The notes: generated from the sequence alone by a model not told the origin. A DNA stretch of 64,000 nucleotides from Codonopsis lanceolata (GCA_013146195.2 CM028377.1:64935124-64999123); one strand, 5' to 3'; shown: positions 13,065 through 24,015, counted from the stretch's first letter. Translations and numbers: made by a program.

Positions 13065-13514
13065 ATAGTATATATATCCTCTTTGTAAAGGTTGTGGGCA
13101 TTACCTAGTGAACACGAGGATGCAAACATGGGGACATGCGAATATTTTGGCATGGGAGGCATGCAGGCATTTGATGTGGAAACATGTAAACATATTGTAA
13201 TGTAAATAATTATGTTGTAATGGTCATATCTACCGTAATAGGCTGGCTGCCTACGTATCTTCTTTAGGAATCAGACCAAACGTAGTTCGGATTTTACCGA
13301 AACATGTTGCGATGTGGATAGATAGTCGCGATATTCATTTGAAACATAGTGAAAACGATGAAAAAACAGATGCAATATTCATTGCATCAGCAAGAAACTT
13401 AACGCAGATCCAGATACAATATTCATTACCAATTTAAACGAAAACCAAATACAAACTTACCATGCAATATTCATTGCAAAATAAATTAAAACCATGCAAT
13501 TTTAAAACGATGAT

Positions 13515-13735
13515 GCAATTTTTTCTGATGAGCTTAACTTAGTATGGGAAAAGCAATGCATTTTTTTGTGTTTTGATGATGAGCTTAACCTAGAATGGGA
13601 AAGCAATACATTTTTTTTATTTTTGTTTTGATGATGAGCTTAACCTAGAATGGGAAAAACAATGCATTTTTTTTGTTTGATGATAAGTTTAACCTAGAAT
13701 GAGAAAGCAATGCATTTTTTTTTTTTGTGATGATC
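13515..13735. repeat. Minisatellite, copy B
   Basis: Same ~55-bp units as 7330-7555, containing 'gatgagcttaacctagaatg'. Confidence 0.8.
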
Positions 13736-13996
13736 TGTAAAACTAAAGCAGTAAAGACATAAATTTTAAAACAGAAAGCAAATGTGGAAAGTAAAATCAT
13801 GGTGTGAATGTGGCAGATATAAAGAAAGTCATGTAATATGCGCAGATAATTCCTGAAACCAGATAGGTTTACCTATTGCGGGGATGACCAGAGTCATGCA
13901 GACAGGTCGAACACCACATTGGAGTTATGTGACCGAAGGAAAGACATGGATTGAATCCTATATATCGAGGTTGCAAGTCAGGAAAACAAACAAAAA

Positions 13997-14165
13997 GGTC
14001 TAGCCCCACATTAGGGCTACACGACCAGTCATCAAATAGTGAAGTCTAACCAAACATCAGGGTTGTATGGCCAGAAAGCAATTCAAAAGTCTAACCACAC
14101 ATCGGGGTTGTATGGCCAGAAAGCAATTCAAAGGTCTAACCCTACATTAGGGTTATGCAGTGAGA
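13997..14165. repeat. ~50-bp tandem repeat array
   Basis: About four units of the form 'gtctaaccacacatcggg', then 'gttgtatggccagaaagc' and 'aattcaaa'. The first unit is the most diverged. The array begins just past the right limit of the duplicated block. It shows no coding potential. Confidence 0.75.
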
Positions 14166-17155
14166 GTAGATAGTTTGAAAAGGTACGCTGTTGTAGTGAC
14201 TATGAAGCCATGATTATAAAGCCTTGTGGCGGAATGTTGTCGATGATCGGGTTGTGTAGCTTTTAATAACGATGCTGAGGATCTTTGGGAAGAAGTCCTT
14301 GGTGAAATACTGAACGGATGTAGGGCCTATGTGGGATGACGGAGTTGCTAGTAGTGCTTTGACTGGCCTTGGGCGAGAACTGGCAGATAGTCATTTTGAC
14401 ATGATTGATTAGCAGGGTGCTGGTGATGCTTTGTTAAGAAACTTCAACAAGCTTTGACAGAGATTAGCTTTGACGGTCTTTGGAGGATGCCGACAAAACA
14501 TTAGTATTTTCCATGGGGGGGGGGGGAATGCGGCAAAAGACCTGATAAGATGCAATAAAATGATGCCAACAAGATGCAAGCATGCAAATGAAAGGATTCT
14601 TGAAGGTACATATGTGCTATCCACTTCTTAAACATGCTAAGACAAAATAGGACAAGATTGGGATGCAACTTTCGATTGACTTCGAATGGCCATGGAATTT
14701 GATGGCGGGTGAAGCTTTGGGTTACCTTTTAGTCTTTTGACTAGTGCATCATTCAAGTAAGGAATTTAATCACAATATCAACGAATCCTACTAATCAATA
14801 CCTCGGAGGACCATTTCTTTATTTCTCTTTTTTTTTTTCACTTTGTGCTCTAACTTTTGCCTAGGCCGCCCTTTCAGGTTTTCAAACTAACGAGCCCTTA
14901 CCTCATAGGAAGTCGATTTTTGAATACATGTGAAGATAAACCGCTTATTCTTGAGGGACCACAGTTTTGTAGTTTCTTCGTTTCTTCAAGCGAGATGGAA
15001 ATGACAACTGTTTCCGATAAATAATGAGAGCCTTTTTGTACCCAATGAGTTCGGCGAGAAAAGCCCCAGGATGACTTGATCAACCAAATTCTATAAAGTG
15101 GGACAGGAGAGTTCCTAAAGAAATTAACTATTGACAACCCTAGAAAGACTCGATTTTGAGAGACTTTTGAGGGAGACAAAAATGAGTATGCTCAGGAAAA
15201 AAAAAAGGATAACTTTAATGGACAAAAGGAAGAGCCATGATCCAGAGTTTATCGCCGAGTATCACAAGATTTATGGACCCTAGTTAATGTTCATCTTTTG
15301 ATGATTTTATGTGCTTTTAAGCAATGAGTTATGTCCTGGACCCAGATCACGTTATAACCGATTGAAACAGAGTTATATGCGGCAAATGAGTTCGGGTATA
15401 GTGTTTGGGATGACTTTTGGCTTTTGGTGAGTGTATCTCGATGGGTTTCAGAGGCACATAACAAACCCTCAGATGAACCTATTAGCTTGAGTTTTCTTCA
15501 TTTGGGCTAACAGAGCATCTTCCATGTCTTTAGCCCCAGTATCGACCTCTTCATCTTTACCAGAGTGATCGCCAATTTCTTGATTTGATTGGCAGGTACG
15601 ACCAAATCTAGTAAGGTGGTTGACATCCTCACCAACCCCAGTGGTCTTTGCAATGCTGTTACTTTTTCCTTGGGGCGAAGCTTGACCAATGTTTTAAGAG
15701 AGCATTCCAGGAGAACAAGTTGCAATTGAGATCCATTTTCTTTGCAGAGAAAGAGAAACAATGATGTAAGGCAAAGTTGTTTAATTCTTTTCAGTTTGGC
15801 GAGTACACAACATTTTTCATCTTTATGAGCCTCGATTATGTTGATTTGAAGCAACGAGTGGTTTACCACATCTAGCATGGGGTGTGGTTTCTTGATGACT
15901 TTGTTGTTGTCGAGATCTTGGATGTCATTTATCTGTTCCGTAGGACCATGGTATATATATTACCATAGGTTTGGCTAGAAAAATTGTCTGGCGACACAGC
16001 CATTGGAATATTTCGACCAACGTTAATCGTTGTTCCTAATGACACTGCCTTTTTTTAAAAATAACATAATGAACTTGGAAGCCTTCTCTTTTTCTCTCTT
16101 TTTTTTAAAAAATTTTTTTAGAAGTGACCATCCTAGTTGACTCAGCTGGATCGAGTGGCAATTTTCTCTTTCCACCTAGATGTAAAGTCTGCACAGGTTT
16201 TTTTCCCTCTAAGTGTCTGCCTCAAACTTTCTCAGAGCTAATGTTATCCTTATATCTCTTTTGGAATTCTTTAGTAATCTGAGCCTAAGTACTCATGGCT
16301 ACTATCTGCTAACATTTAGTCATTATTCTGCTGCTTCCACCAATATTAGATGGAAATTAGAAGTCATGACCTCGAAACTAGCTCTCCTTGATTGCATTGC
16401 AGTGGAGCATGACTTTAAGGTGGGAGATAAGGTAATTGGTCCCGTCAAATTTCTCTATGTCGGATATTTTGAATTTCAGTGGCAGAATAGCTTAGGGTTG
16501 CACCGTCAATGACCGTGTAGATATATAATTATTCATGGAGTACATGTTCAATTTTCATATTACTCTTTAATTATCAACAAACAATATAATTATTCTTTTT
16601 CTATTTTTACTTTTACTTTTTAATTCTCAACAAACCACAGTTTTTTTTTCATTTAATAAATATGTTTTATCAATTTCATTTATGACATGTGGCTCACTAT
16701 AATTAAAGCATTTGTCTACTAACCAAAATTTTATATCTCAATAAAATAATTTAATTTAAGTCAAAGAATATTATTTTCAAAAATCTATTCAATAATAGCA
16801 ATTATGATAGGTGTTATATTGAATATTGGTTTCAATCAAATCAAGAATTAAAATGTTAAAGTAGACAAAAGGTTTTAAAACTTTACGACACTATTTCACA
16901 CACTACTTTTACTATTGGATAAATTTTATACCGTTATATCATGTAAATTTCACTTTTAATTATTTATTTTGATAACCAAATACAACATTTACTCAAAATT
17001 TGGTAAACAAAAAATTGTCCTAATGATATTAATTTTTTTAATTATGCAATATAACTTCAATTATAGACTTAATGGATTAAGTATTTTTTAAATGAAAATA
17101 AAAATTGAATAATTATGTTGTATGTTATGAACTAAAAAATATTGGTAAAAGGTAA
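14166..17155. other. Gene-free region, probably degenerate repeat
   Basis: Open frames of 93 codons (14898-15179, minus), 123 codons (15507-15878, minus) and 99 codons (16213-16512, plus) occur here. None shows a recognisable domain. A 13-base G run lies near 14514-14526. Together with the 'gctgcctacgtatcttcttt' motif at 13245, the stretch could be untranslated sequence of a large LTR retrotransposon. That is a guess. From 16550 on it is plain AT-rich DNA. Confidence 0.35.
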
Positions 17156-18179
17156 TGTTAGTCCGTCTGGAATAGGTCCCTGCTGAAGATGAATTAGAGG
17201 GGTGTGTGTTTTAAGTTCCACGAGATCAGTGATCTTTGTCCTTAAACATGCGTCACAATTAGTCTGGACGGATTGAAGCACGTTAGTCTCTCAAGATTAT
17301 GGAGCTTACTTGATTGAAGAGGCAGACCTCCTGGATCAATCATCGGTGAATCAGAATTGTTGTTGTATCTCTGTATTTTCTGGAGGAGAAAGAAAAACGA
17401 GAGAGAGAGAGAGAGAGAGAGAAGGAAAGCTTTGAATACGTTAAGGAAAAATCCGGTTTCCTTGGAGGGTTTTAAAGGGCGGTTGGAAGGGAGTTGAGAG
17501 CGATTGAGTTATGTCCGAAACATACACAACTGTTTGGAACATAACTGTCGTAACCGCTGCGGCTATAACTGTTCTTGTTTGAAATGGGCACAAGGCAGCT
17601 GCTGAAATCGTTTAAACAGAATTGGTTCAAGGGGTTACACAAACTGTTTGGACTTTTGGTATGAATTGGTAGCAAAAGGAAAGGGTCCAAGCCAACCAGT
17701 CAAGCCGAGCCGGGCGGCGCACGTGTGTATTTCGACTTGCACTTAGCTAGATCTTCCCTACTACACAAAAGTATAGTGGTCCAAGGATCGATTATTAAGT
17801 CTAAAAGGTTTTCTTTATAAAGTGGAGCTTATTCCCTTTTATTCCTAATATGAGGTTCTCTATTAATTACTTACACAACTTCCTCATTCAAGTTGTTTAT
17901 CGGAAACAAGTTTTCAACATGTAATTAGAAAAATAACTTATTTAGTTAACATAATATGAACAACAAATTAATTAATGGATATGTTTTTCCAAATAGGTAA
18001 TTATTCAACAACTAAGGATACAGTGGTTAATCAAAGCATGGAACAGAGATAACCTCACTCAATATTAATTGTATTTCGAAATTATCTCTTAAAGTGTTGC
18101 CACAAGAATCGAATCCATTCCGTGTGGTTCATCGTTTTGATACACTACTGTTGGTGTAAATTTATTTTCACATTTGCGG
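17156..18179. other. Gene-free region with (GA)n tract
   Basis: A GA microsatellite lies at about 17398-17422. The segment 17160-17760 has mixed composition and resembles an LTR or promoter fragment, but no ends, primer site or target duplication could be identified. A 72-codon minus frame (17472-17690) has no family resemblance. Confidence 0.3.
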
Positions 18180-18975
18180 GTTGGTGTATTTTTAAAGTTT
18201 ATAGAGTAAAATTATGACGGGTTCTTTTTTTAAAGTTTATAACCTTAAAAGTTCACTTTTTTTTTTCAACCACAAGAGATCACTTGTCGAAATATTGTTC
18301 CAAAAATATCATCGTCTTTTTCAACAGCTTCGACAATATTTTGGATTTGAAAATCACAATTGTGCGCAATGAAACATGGATCGACCTACCCAGTTAGGTC
18401 ACGGGGGTCGACGGGGCAGCGCCCCTTCTTGGGGGTTCAGGGGCAACGGCCCCGAAAAGTAAACGAGTTTTTTGATTCATGAAATACGAAATTATAATGA
18501 ATCTGTGATGGGTTAAAAGATTTTTCAATTGGGACGAAGGCGGAGAATGAGGAAGAAAAAGGCTTATGCCAGAGGAAATGAAAGAAGAAGGTAGATGACA
18601 TAAACTGGTTATTTATGCTTTTGTATCGCAGTGCAAAAATGAATTAGATAATACTTTTGCACCGCGGTTCAAAATTTAATTTCCTAGTTTATTTTTGAAC
18701 AGCAATTCATAAATTACACTGCATTAATTTTTGCACCACGTTTCAATAGTTTAATTTAATAGACTAATTGCACCGCGGTTCATAAATTTAACTCGATATT
18801 TTTGAACCGCGATACAAAAACGTAGCACGCCTCAAGCTCATTAAGGGTATCGCAGTCATTTCACCCTCAAAAGTATCATTTTCCAGTTGAAAAAAAAAAC
18901 TAGATTAGAGGGGTTATAAACTTTAAAAAGTGGATTTGTCTGCAATTTTTTCAAGTTTATAAACCCTCTAGTCCA
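18180..18975. mobile_element. Long-inverted-repeat element with periodic palindromes
   Basis: 'tttttaaagtttataacc' at 18227-18244 is perfectly inverted at 18912-18929. The similarity continues inward on both sides to a T-run followed by CAAC, and weakly outward, giving arms of perhaps 100 bp. Inside lie a GC-rich block with small hairpins ('ggggcagcgcccc', 'ggggcaacggcccc') at about 18385-18460 and the palindrome series at 18619-18824. The form suggests a non-autonomous foldback or Mutator-like element. No target duplication was established. Confidence 0.5.
18619..18824. repeat. Six ~20-bp palindromes spaced ~36 bp apart
   Basis: Variants of TTTTGCACCGCGGTTCAAAA start at 18619, 18655, 18693, 18729, 18766 and 18800, at intervals of 36, 38, 36, 37 and 34. 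Each is an imperfect inverted repeat centred on CCGCGG or a close variant. The AT-rich segments between them are not alike. This is not a simple tandem minisatellite because only the palindrome is conserved. Confidence 0.7.
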
Positions 18976-19088
18976 ATAAGAACATCCTAAAATAGAATAG
19001 TGAACTCTTTGTCCAAAATATAGAGAGTATATATATTCTAATATGTCTATGTAGGGTAACTTTCTCGTATATACCTACAACCGTGTAG

Positions 19089-19578
19089 CACTCCGTCCTT
19101 AAATTAGTGTCATAACGTATTTCATTACTGTGGGTTCCAAAAAAATTATTTTATTTGTAACTTTTTATTACGGAAATATTTTTACTATTTTAGTGTCAGA
19201 AACATTATTCATAAATATTATAGTCAGGATTACGAGACTTTTTATCTTTCGAACATTTGGGATCCCGATTCGTTGTGTCCAGACGCTTATCGGGAACGGA
19301 TTCGGGAAGGAAATTGAAATTTTGAATTCTATCGGGACGGGATCGGGATAGGGGGTATTAGGACGGGTCCCGTCCAGATTTCACCTCTAGATGTAGCCTT
19401 CCGTCCTTAATTAAATTAGTGACATAACATAATTCATTTCCGTGGGTTCCAAAAAAATTATTTAATTTGTAACTTTTTACTAGGAAAATATTTTTTACTT
19501 TTTTAATCTTATTTTTGTCTTACTGTAATTATGAGTCAGATGCAACTAATATTTAAGATGAACTACATATTATAATAA
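19089..19578. mobile_element. Mosaic of two partial Stowaway copies around a hAT-like end
   Basis: Stowaway-type sequence 'ctccgtccttaaattagtg' starts at 19089 and runs to about 19190. It changes into a GC-rich block of 'cgggacgggatcgggatag' type ending 'tttcacctctagatgtagcc' (to 19395). A second copy of the Stowaway sequence starts there and runs to about 19570. The GC-rich block with its 'ctagaggtgaaatctggacg' end (read in complement) resembles hAT subterminal sequence and recurs at 40484-40690 and 44900-45066. Confidence 0.55.
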
Positions 19579-19609
19579 CTAGTGTTTGTACCCGTGCGTA
19601 AAACGCACG
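19579..19609 (-). other. Helitron-like 3' terminus
   Basis: On the minus strand, hairpin CGTGCGT-TTT-ACGCACG is followed by GGGTACAAACA and CTAG, then T. The arrangement matches the Helitron 3' end, with a 7-bp perfect stem. The body would extend toward higher coordinates. The 5' end was not found. Confidence 0.5.
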
Positions 19610-19852
19610 ACATATATGTTTTTCAACTAAATTATACATACAAAATTAAAAGAATAAATTAGGGGACACTGCTTAACTAAAAATATATAACAATAAGATT
19701 AGTCATTATAGATTTTGAAAATTAATCATTTTCTACAAAATAATTTTATATATGATTATTCAATTGAAAAAAAGCAAACACCAAAATGATCATTTGGTCA
19801 CTATGATTTTGACATGGATCAAATAATTCAAGACTTTAACATTACTACATCC

Positions 19853-19966
19853 ATCCCAAAAGAAATGATGACAATAATTTAAAAACGGATGGAGATTTCA
19901 TTTCAATAATTTTTGAATAGACACAAAGGGAACGATGAATAATAATATTGGGTCGGAAGAAGTATA
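19853..19966. mobile_element. Short Stowaway-like MITE
   Basis: The left end 'ctacatccatcccaaaagaa' and right end 'gggtcggaagaagta' are inverted and bordered by TA. At about 115 bp it is short for the family and probably internally deleted. Confidence 0.5.
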
Positions 19967-20056
19967 TATTTGCTGATTAAATATCATCTAATAGAAAAAG
20001 ACAATAATATGTGCAGTTGGCCCCCCCAAAAAAGTCATTAAATACTATGTTAATTA

Positions 20057-20265
20057 CGTGCTCCCTCCATTCCGAGTAAGAAGTCATTGTTTGAAAGTCA
20101 AACTTTTGAAAAAAAATGACACTTTAAGTAATCTTTTTTTTTCCTCCTTAGGGAGGCATGGGAAGAGATCAAACTGAGACCTCACACTTTGTGAAATCTC
20201 ATGTCTACCAGTGGGCCACCTCCTTAGGGTTCACTTTAAGTAATCCATTAGTAATAAAATGAATA
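20057..20265. mobile_element. Stowaway-like MITE interrupted by a SINE
   Basis: The left end 'ctccctccattccgagtaag' is followed by 'aagtcattgtttgaaagtca'. Both are typical of Stowaway-type ends. The element is split by the SINE at 20134-20231. The right terminus is not clear. Confidence 0.4.
20134..20231 (-). mobile_element. tRNA-derived SINE with 14-bp target duplication
   Basis: It is flanked by perfect direct repeats CACTTTAAGTAATC at 20120-20133 and 20232-20245. A T-run next to the left repeat is the poly(A) tail of a minus-strand insertion. On the minus strand a box-A-like 'ggcccactggtagacatgag' and a box-B-like 'agtttgatctc' are spaced as in a tRNA. Related copies lie at 57030-57126 and 56910-56995. 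Confidence 0.8.
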
Positions 20266-21062
20266 ATTGCGGGCTGATTCTTTATTTAGAAATTATAACC
20301 TCTGGTGCGCTATTTTTTATCAAACCGCATAAGTCCATTTTTTTCTTCCTAAAATGTCCCTCCTCCTGTTGATGGATATCAATCACCGGAGTTGACACAA
20401 ATTCAAAGAAAATAGATCTAAAAATATAGGACTTAACATTTTAATTAGTTCCGTTTTTTTTTCATAGAACTGGATAATTTGAGTTTGTCAATTTTAGAGT
20501 TGGAATTTTCCTAAATTATATATTGACAAATTATTTCAATTTTGTTAATTTATTTTTACATCATCTAGTTTTTCAGACCTGCTTGCTTAAAGCACAAATG
20601 TAGATTCGAAATTTTTGAATATGTAATCTATGAGAGGTACATAACTTTATTTTTAAGAAAATAAAATTATAAATATAGATCATATCTTTATAGATGGATT
20701 TAATTTATTTTTTAAAAGATCTGGGTAAACACCAAGTCAATATATTTTAACAGGGAATAAAGATTTTTTTTGAAGTAAAATGTCAAAGCTAAATCATATA
20801 TGTTGGGCATAGAAATACAATATATATTCCCAATGTACAATACAATAGGACTTTTGAAATTTGAATGATGATCACAAGTATGAATGATACAAGTATCAAG
20901 GAATGTAAAAAAAAACATTTTATAAGGATTAATGTGAAGTGTAATAATACATTTAATTTTTTTAGATAGCATGTAAAGTTGTACATATATTAATAAATGG
21001 AGAACTTTATATTTTTGGAAAGAAAGTTTTGACGGGATATTTCCTTTTATAGATACATCTGT

Positions 21063-21064
<2 letters not shown>
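20266..21064. other. Gene-free AT-rich DNA
   Basis: Overlapping minus-strand frames at 20712-20986 are rich in F, I and L and have no start context or domain. I see no gene or well-formed repeat here. Confidence 0.5.

Positions 21065-21067
<3 letters not shown>

Positions 21068-21101
<34 letters not shown>
21068..21101. repeat. (AT)n microsatellite
   Basis: Pure AT run of about 34 bases. It is followed by Stowaway-type terminal sequence ('aatttgtatgtcagatcgaa' ... 'ggacgaaggagtaa'), a truncated MITE end. Confidence 0.9.
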
Positions 21102-21104
<3 letters not shown>

Positions 21105-21184
21105 TCATTTATTTTTCTTTAATTTGTATGTCAGATCGAACATAACAATAATTTAGGACGAAGGAGTAAGCAGCTATGGTTAAA

Positions 21185-21310
21185 AATCCCGTGGGCGTTA
21201 ATGCTCCTTAGTGAAGTTGCCCTGCCCCTGGGAATTAACTCAGGTTTGTTTGACAAGCAGTCAACCACTTAGTATATGGACAAACCTCCGAGAGGGGGAA
21301 GCATTCTACT
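21185..21310 (-). mobile_element. Possible tRNA-derived SINE fragment
   Basis: On the minus strand, 'tactaagtggttgactgctt' resembles a box A region, and 'cctgagttaattccc' about 30 bases later resembles box B. The spacing is tRNA-like. No target duplication or tail is visible, so this rests on box resemblance only. Confidence 0.4.
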
Positions 21311-21599
21311 AAAGGATTCGGGAAGAAGATACCTCAAAAGTCTGAACATGTAAAATGGAGGGATGACATCATTGTATCATTAGGGTAATGCTTGGATCAC
21401 TCTTATTTTGTACTCCAAGTCGGTTTGACTGGATGTTAAGAAAATCTATAAATTATTAATATTGGTATTTATGTGAATTTCCATTTTTGCCCCCAAATGA
21501 AAGAGAGTTGAATTTAATTGAGTAAAATTCTTCTAGTGGCCTAAATTTGAGTTCTAGTGGCCCCAAATAATAGGGAGAAAACTTATTACAAAATATTAT

Positions 21600-21715
21600 G
21601 GATCGTTTGTTAACCATGATTAAGGTTGGAATAGATTAATAAGTCGAGTCGTCCGATGATTGGTATAGAATGAGTTATCCGGATAAAATAAATATTAACA
21701 CCCTCACTAAAAATA
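21600..21715. mobile_element. Truncated MITE related to the element at 59.09 kb
   Basis: 'taataagtcgagtcgtccga' and 'gagttatccggataaa' match 'taataagtctagttgtctga' and 'caagttatccggataaag' at 59130-59190 in the same order. Only the left part is present here. Confidence 0.5.
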
Positions 21716-22573
21716 ACAATTTAATTTATTACTCCCCTCGGTTCCATCCAAACCTAAAGATTTCATATTTGAAAAATCTAATTATTAAGGGATATATAAC
21801 TAGCATTAAAGTTAGTCATTATTATAAAAATGCCCGAGCCGGAGCCTAATTAATATGTTAATATCAAATGTGAAGAATAAAATTGAAATGTTATAGAAAT
21901 GATAAATATATTTTTTTATAAATAGACTTTTAAAGTGAAACATACCAAAATAATATAGTAGACTCGTTGTTCGGAATGGAGGGAATAGAATTTATGACTT
22001 TGTATGCACTTCCAGTCTTCCAAATAGTTTACCTGCTGTAATAAGAAACCAGAAACTATTGTTCACATGAAAGTGAGAGGGCAATCGTAACCCTTGATAT
22101 TGAAAAGTACTTTTAACTAAAAAATATTTTGAAGTAACTGAAAGAAAGCGTAATGTTTGATTAAGTAAAACATAGTTCCCTTTTTGGTATAATGTTAGTC
22201 ATCAATGTGGCTAGGTGTACAAAAAAATGTTATGCCTTTCTTTTTAACAGGTTAAGCTGCCGTTCTTGTTGAAGGTGAGGTTTCGTCACAAGAGGTGAGG
22301 AAGCATCGCCAAACGAGTTTTATTATGAAGGGAATGTATGAAGTAGTACTGTGTTATTTGTGGGTTTGTACTCAATCTTGTTGGCATGGGAAACCCTACC
22401 TGCCATGGAAATCATGGGCGACTAGATCTCTTTTTGGGTGTTTTTTGGAGATCTAAAGCAAAGCCTCTGGCCATGTAAATGTTTTTGTTACTACTAATTT
22501 CTTTTGTGAAGTAATGGAGCAAATCCAAATCCTTCTACTTTGTTGCTATGAATGTAAGACACACAAATGGCAC
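21716..22573. other. Region downstream of the phosphogluconolactonase gene
   Basis: AT-rich, with a Stowaway-like right end near 21970-21990 ('gttcggaatggagggaatag'). It contains the 3' flank of the gene ending at 22574. No canonical AATAAA is obvious just after the stop. No other gene is seen. Confidence 0.4.
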
Positions 22574-23601
22574 CTACAGCTTGGAAGCAGCATCCTTGTC
22601 AAGGAACCAAGCCAGCTCTCCTTCAGGCGAAACCATCTGAACTGGTAAGAGATCCTTATGAGGACAGTCGCTACATTTGCCCAACGCTATACTTGTTGCA
22701 TTGGCCAGCTGAGCTCCGGTAACCACAAGGGCGATATCTGAAGCAGAGTTAATCACCGGGAAAGTCAGAGTGATCCTCTCAGGAGGTGGTTTTGGGGAGT
22801 CCTTGATGAAGGTAACCCATCGTTTCTTCTCAAAGCGTTGGGGATGGCCTGGGAACATCGAAGCGACGTGTCCATCTGGACCCATTCCTAGAAGCATGAG
22901 ATCAAATTTTGGAAACCCACTTGCTTTTGATAATTCTATTGTCCCATTGGTGGCCAAAACTTTGAGACGAGCCTCATAGTCGTCCGCTGCACCCTCTGGT
23001 GATAGTTTATCATTAATAGCGTAGATGCTCTCGTGGGGAATTCCAACCTGTTATGAGCAAGGAAAAGCAGGCATAATACAGCATGTCAATATTGTACTTG
23101 TTTGGGTGACAAAACATAAGCTTCAAATGTTAAAATTGTACCTTGGACAGAAAGCCATCATAGGCAAGTTTATAGTTGCTTTGAGGGTCAGTTAGGGGAA
23201 CAACTCTCTCATCCAGCCAAAAGATGAGCCATTTTGACCAGTTGATGGATTTTTTGTATGGCTGTTCAATTAATTTCCTGAAAATATTTTATTTGTCAAG
23301 AAGATCGTTTACTCTTCCACGAAACAAAACAACCCTCTGGAAAAACTTACCTCATTGTGTCAATGAGAGAACCTCCCGACAATACAATGCTGATCAAACC
23401 TTTTTCGTTGACATATTTATTGGATCGAATTGAGATGTATTTTGCCAATGCTACCGCGACATCATCCTCAGAGTCGTACTTGTATACAATGGGATCAACC
23501 TTCTTGGTCAACGTGTCATATTCATTTGAAGATTTTGCATTTGCAAGTGCAGTGAACGCTAGGAGTAGCAAACATAGATAGGGGAGAGTAAAGGTAGCCA
23601 T
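22574..23601 (-). CDS. PGL: 6-phosphogluconolactonase with N-terminal leader and C-terminal SKL
   Basis: It hydrolyses 6-phosphogluconolactone to 6-phosphogluconate, the second step of the oxidative pentose phosphate pathway. Three exons on the minus strand, 23601-23351, 23277-23142 and 23047-22574, have GT-AG borders and keep frame, giving 286 codons plus TAG. Family motifs seen are LSGGSL (about residues 74-79), WLDERVVPLTDPQSNYKL in exon 2, and GMGPDGHVASMFPGHP in exon 3 carrying the catalytic-region His. Residues 1-22 are hydrophobic (LPYLCLLLLAFTAL) and end in ANA, as in a secretory signal peptide. The last three residues are SKL, a canonical peroxisomal PTS1. The start is chosen because TATATAA lies 59-65 bases upstream. 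The next in-frame Met is residue 83, inside the fold. Arabidopsis PGL3 also carries PTS1, but with a plastid transit peptide. The gene is intact, unlike its neighbours. Confidence 0.93.
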
Positions 23602-23659
23602 GGAAGAAGAAAGGTGATGATAGATTACTTTTTGGTATCCAGAAGAAAAAAATGTTGCA

Positions 23660-23666
23660 TTATATA
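23660..23666 (-). promoter_or_regulatory. TATA box of the phosphogluconolactonase gene
   Basis: TATATAA on the minus strand, 59-65 bases before the chosen ATG, predicting a leader of about 30 bases. An in-frame ATG at 23676 lies upstream of the box and would be outside such a transcript. The copia LTR ends only about 70 bases further upstream. Confidence 0.55.
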
Positions 23667-23736
23667 CAAGATACATGGAATGGTGGAAATCTGGAATAGA
23701 TAGCTCTGTTATTAACAAGGATTATGATAATTAATA

Positions 23737-24015
23737 TGTTTGATATTTGAGAAGAACAAAAGGAGAAAACTGAGAGAGAAAAATATCTTCACATTCTGTT
23801 ATTCAATAGTGTATTAGCACTTATATTGAAAGGTGGACATAGACCTAACTGCCGAGCTGCCTAACTTCCTAACTGATCATGACATCAACATTATATCACT
23901 TTTCTAACTAACACAAGAACATTTACTTAGCCCCTTTATCCTTCTGTTTGCTACACCCGACACCCTTGGAAGTTGTCAGTCTCTTTGTTTGATGGAACAT
24001 AATTCATATCTTCCA
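23737..24015 (-). mobile_element. 3' LTR of a Ty1/copia element
   Basis: On the minus strand it follows a purine-rich tract ('cttgaggggggataata') and starts TGGAAGATATG. It ends ...ATATCAAACA about 279 bp later. It contains a pyrimidine-rich segment ('tttttctctctcagttttct') near its end, like other copia LTRs. The limits are inferred from TG...CA and the polypurine tract. No matching 5' LTR exists at the other end of the element. Confidence 0.6.

Larger units (their letters stand above)
7887..13965. repeat. Duplicated ~6.1 kb block, copy B
   Basis: This aligns collinearly with 1580-7770. Differences from copy A include absence of the TIR element at 5335-5527, an extra hairpin-forming segment at 8951-9013, a local tandem duplication of 'ctatatttgtattaaagaag' near 11467 and 11513, and microsatellite length changes. 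After about 13965 the sequence continues uniquely, so this copy is the one joined to the rest of the window. No gene is recognised. Confidence 0.9.

Noticed and set aside
14898..15878. Minus-strand frames of 93 and 123 codons
   Set aside because: No recognisable domain, no splice-linked neighbours, low-information composition. Left as repeat DNA.
16213..16512. 99-codon plus-strand frame
   Set aside because: No known motif and no conserved context. Length is within chance for this region.
18619..18824. CRISPR array (regular palindromic repeats with variable spacers)
   Set aside because: Repeats are imperfect and only 20 bp, spacers are AT-rich 14-20 bp, there are no cas genes, and the DNA is plant nuclear.
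20712..20986. Overlapping minus-strand F/I/L-rich frames
   Set aside because: Hydrophobicity comes from AT-rich composition. No start context or homology, so not called as membrane proteins.
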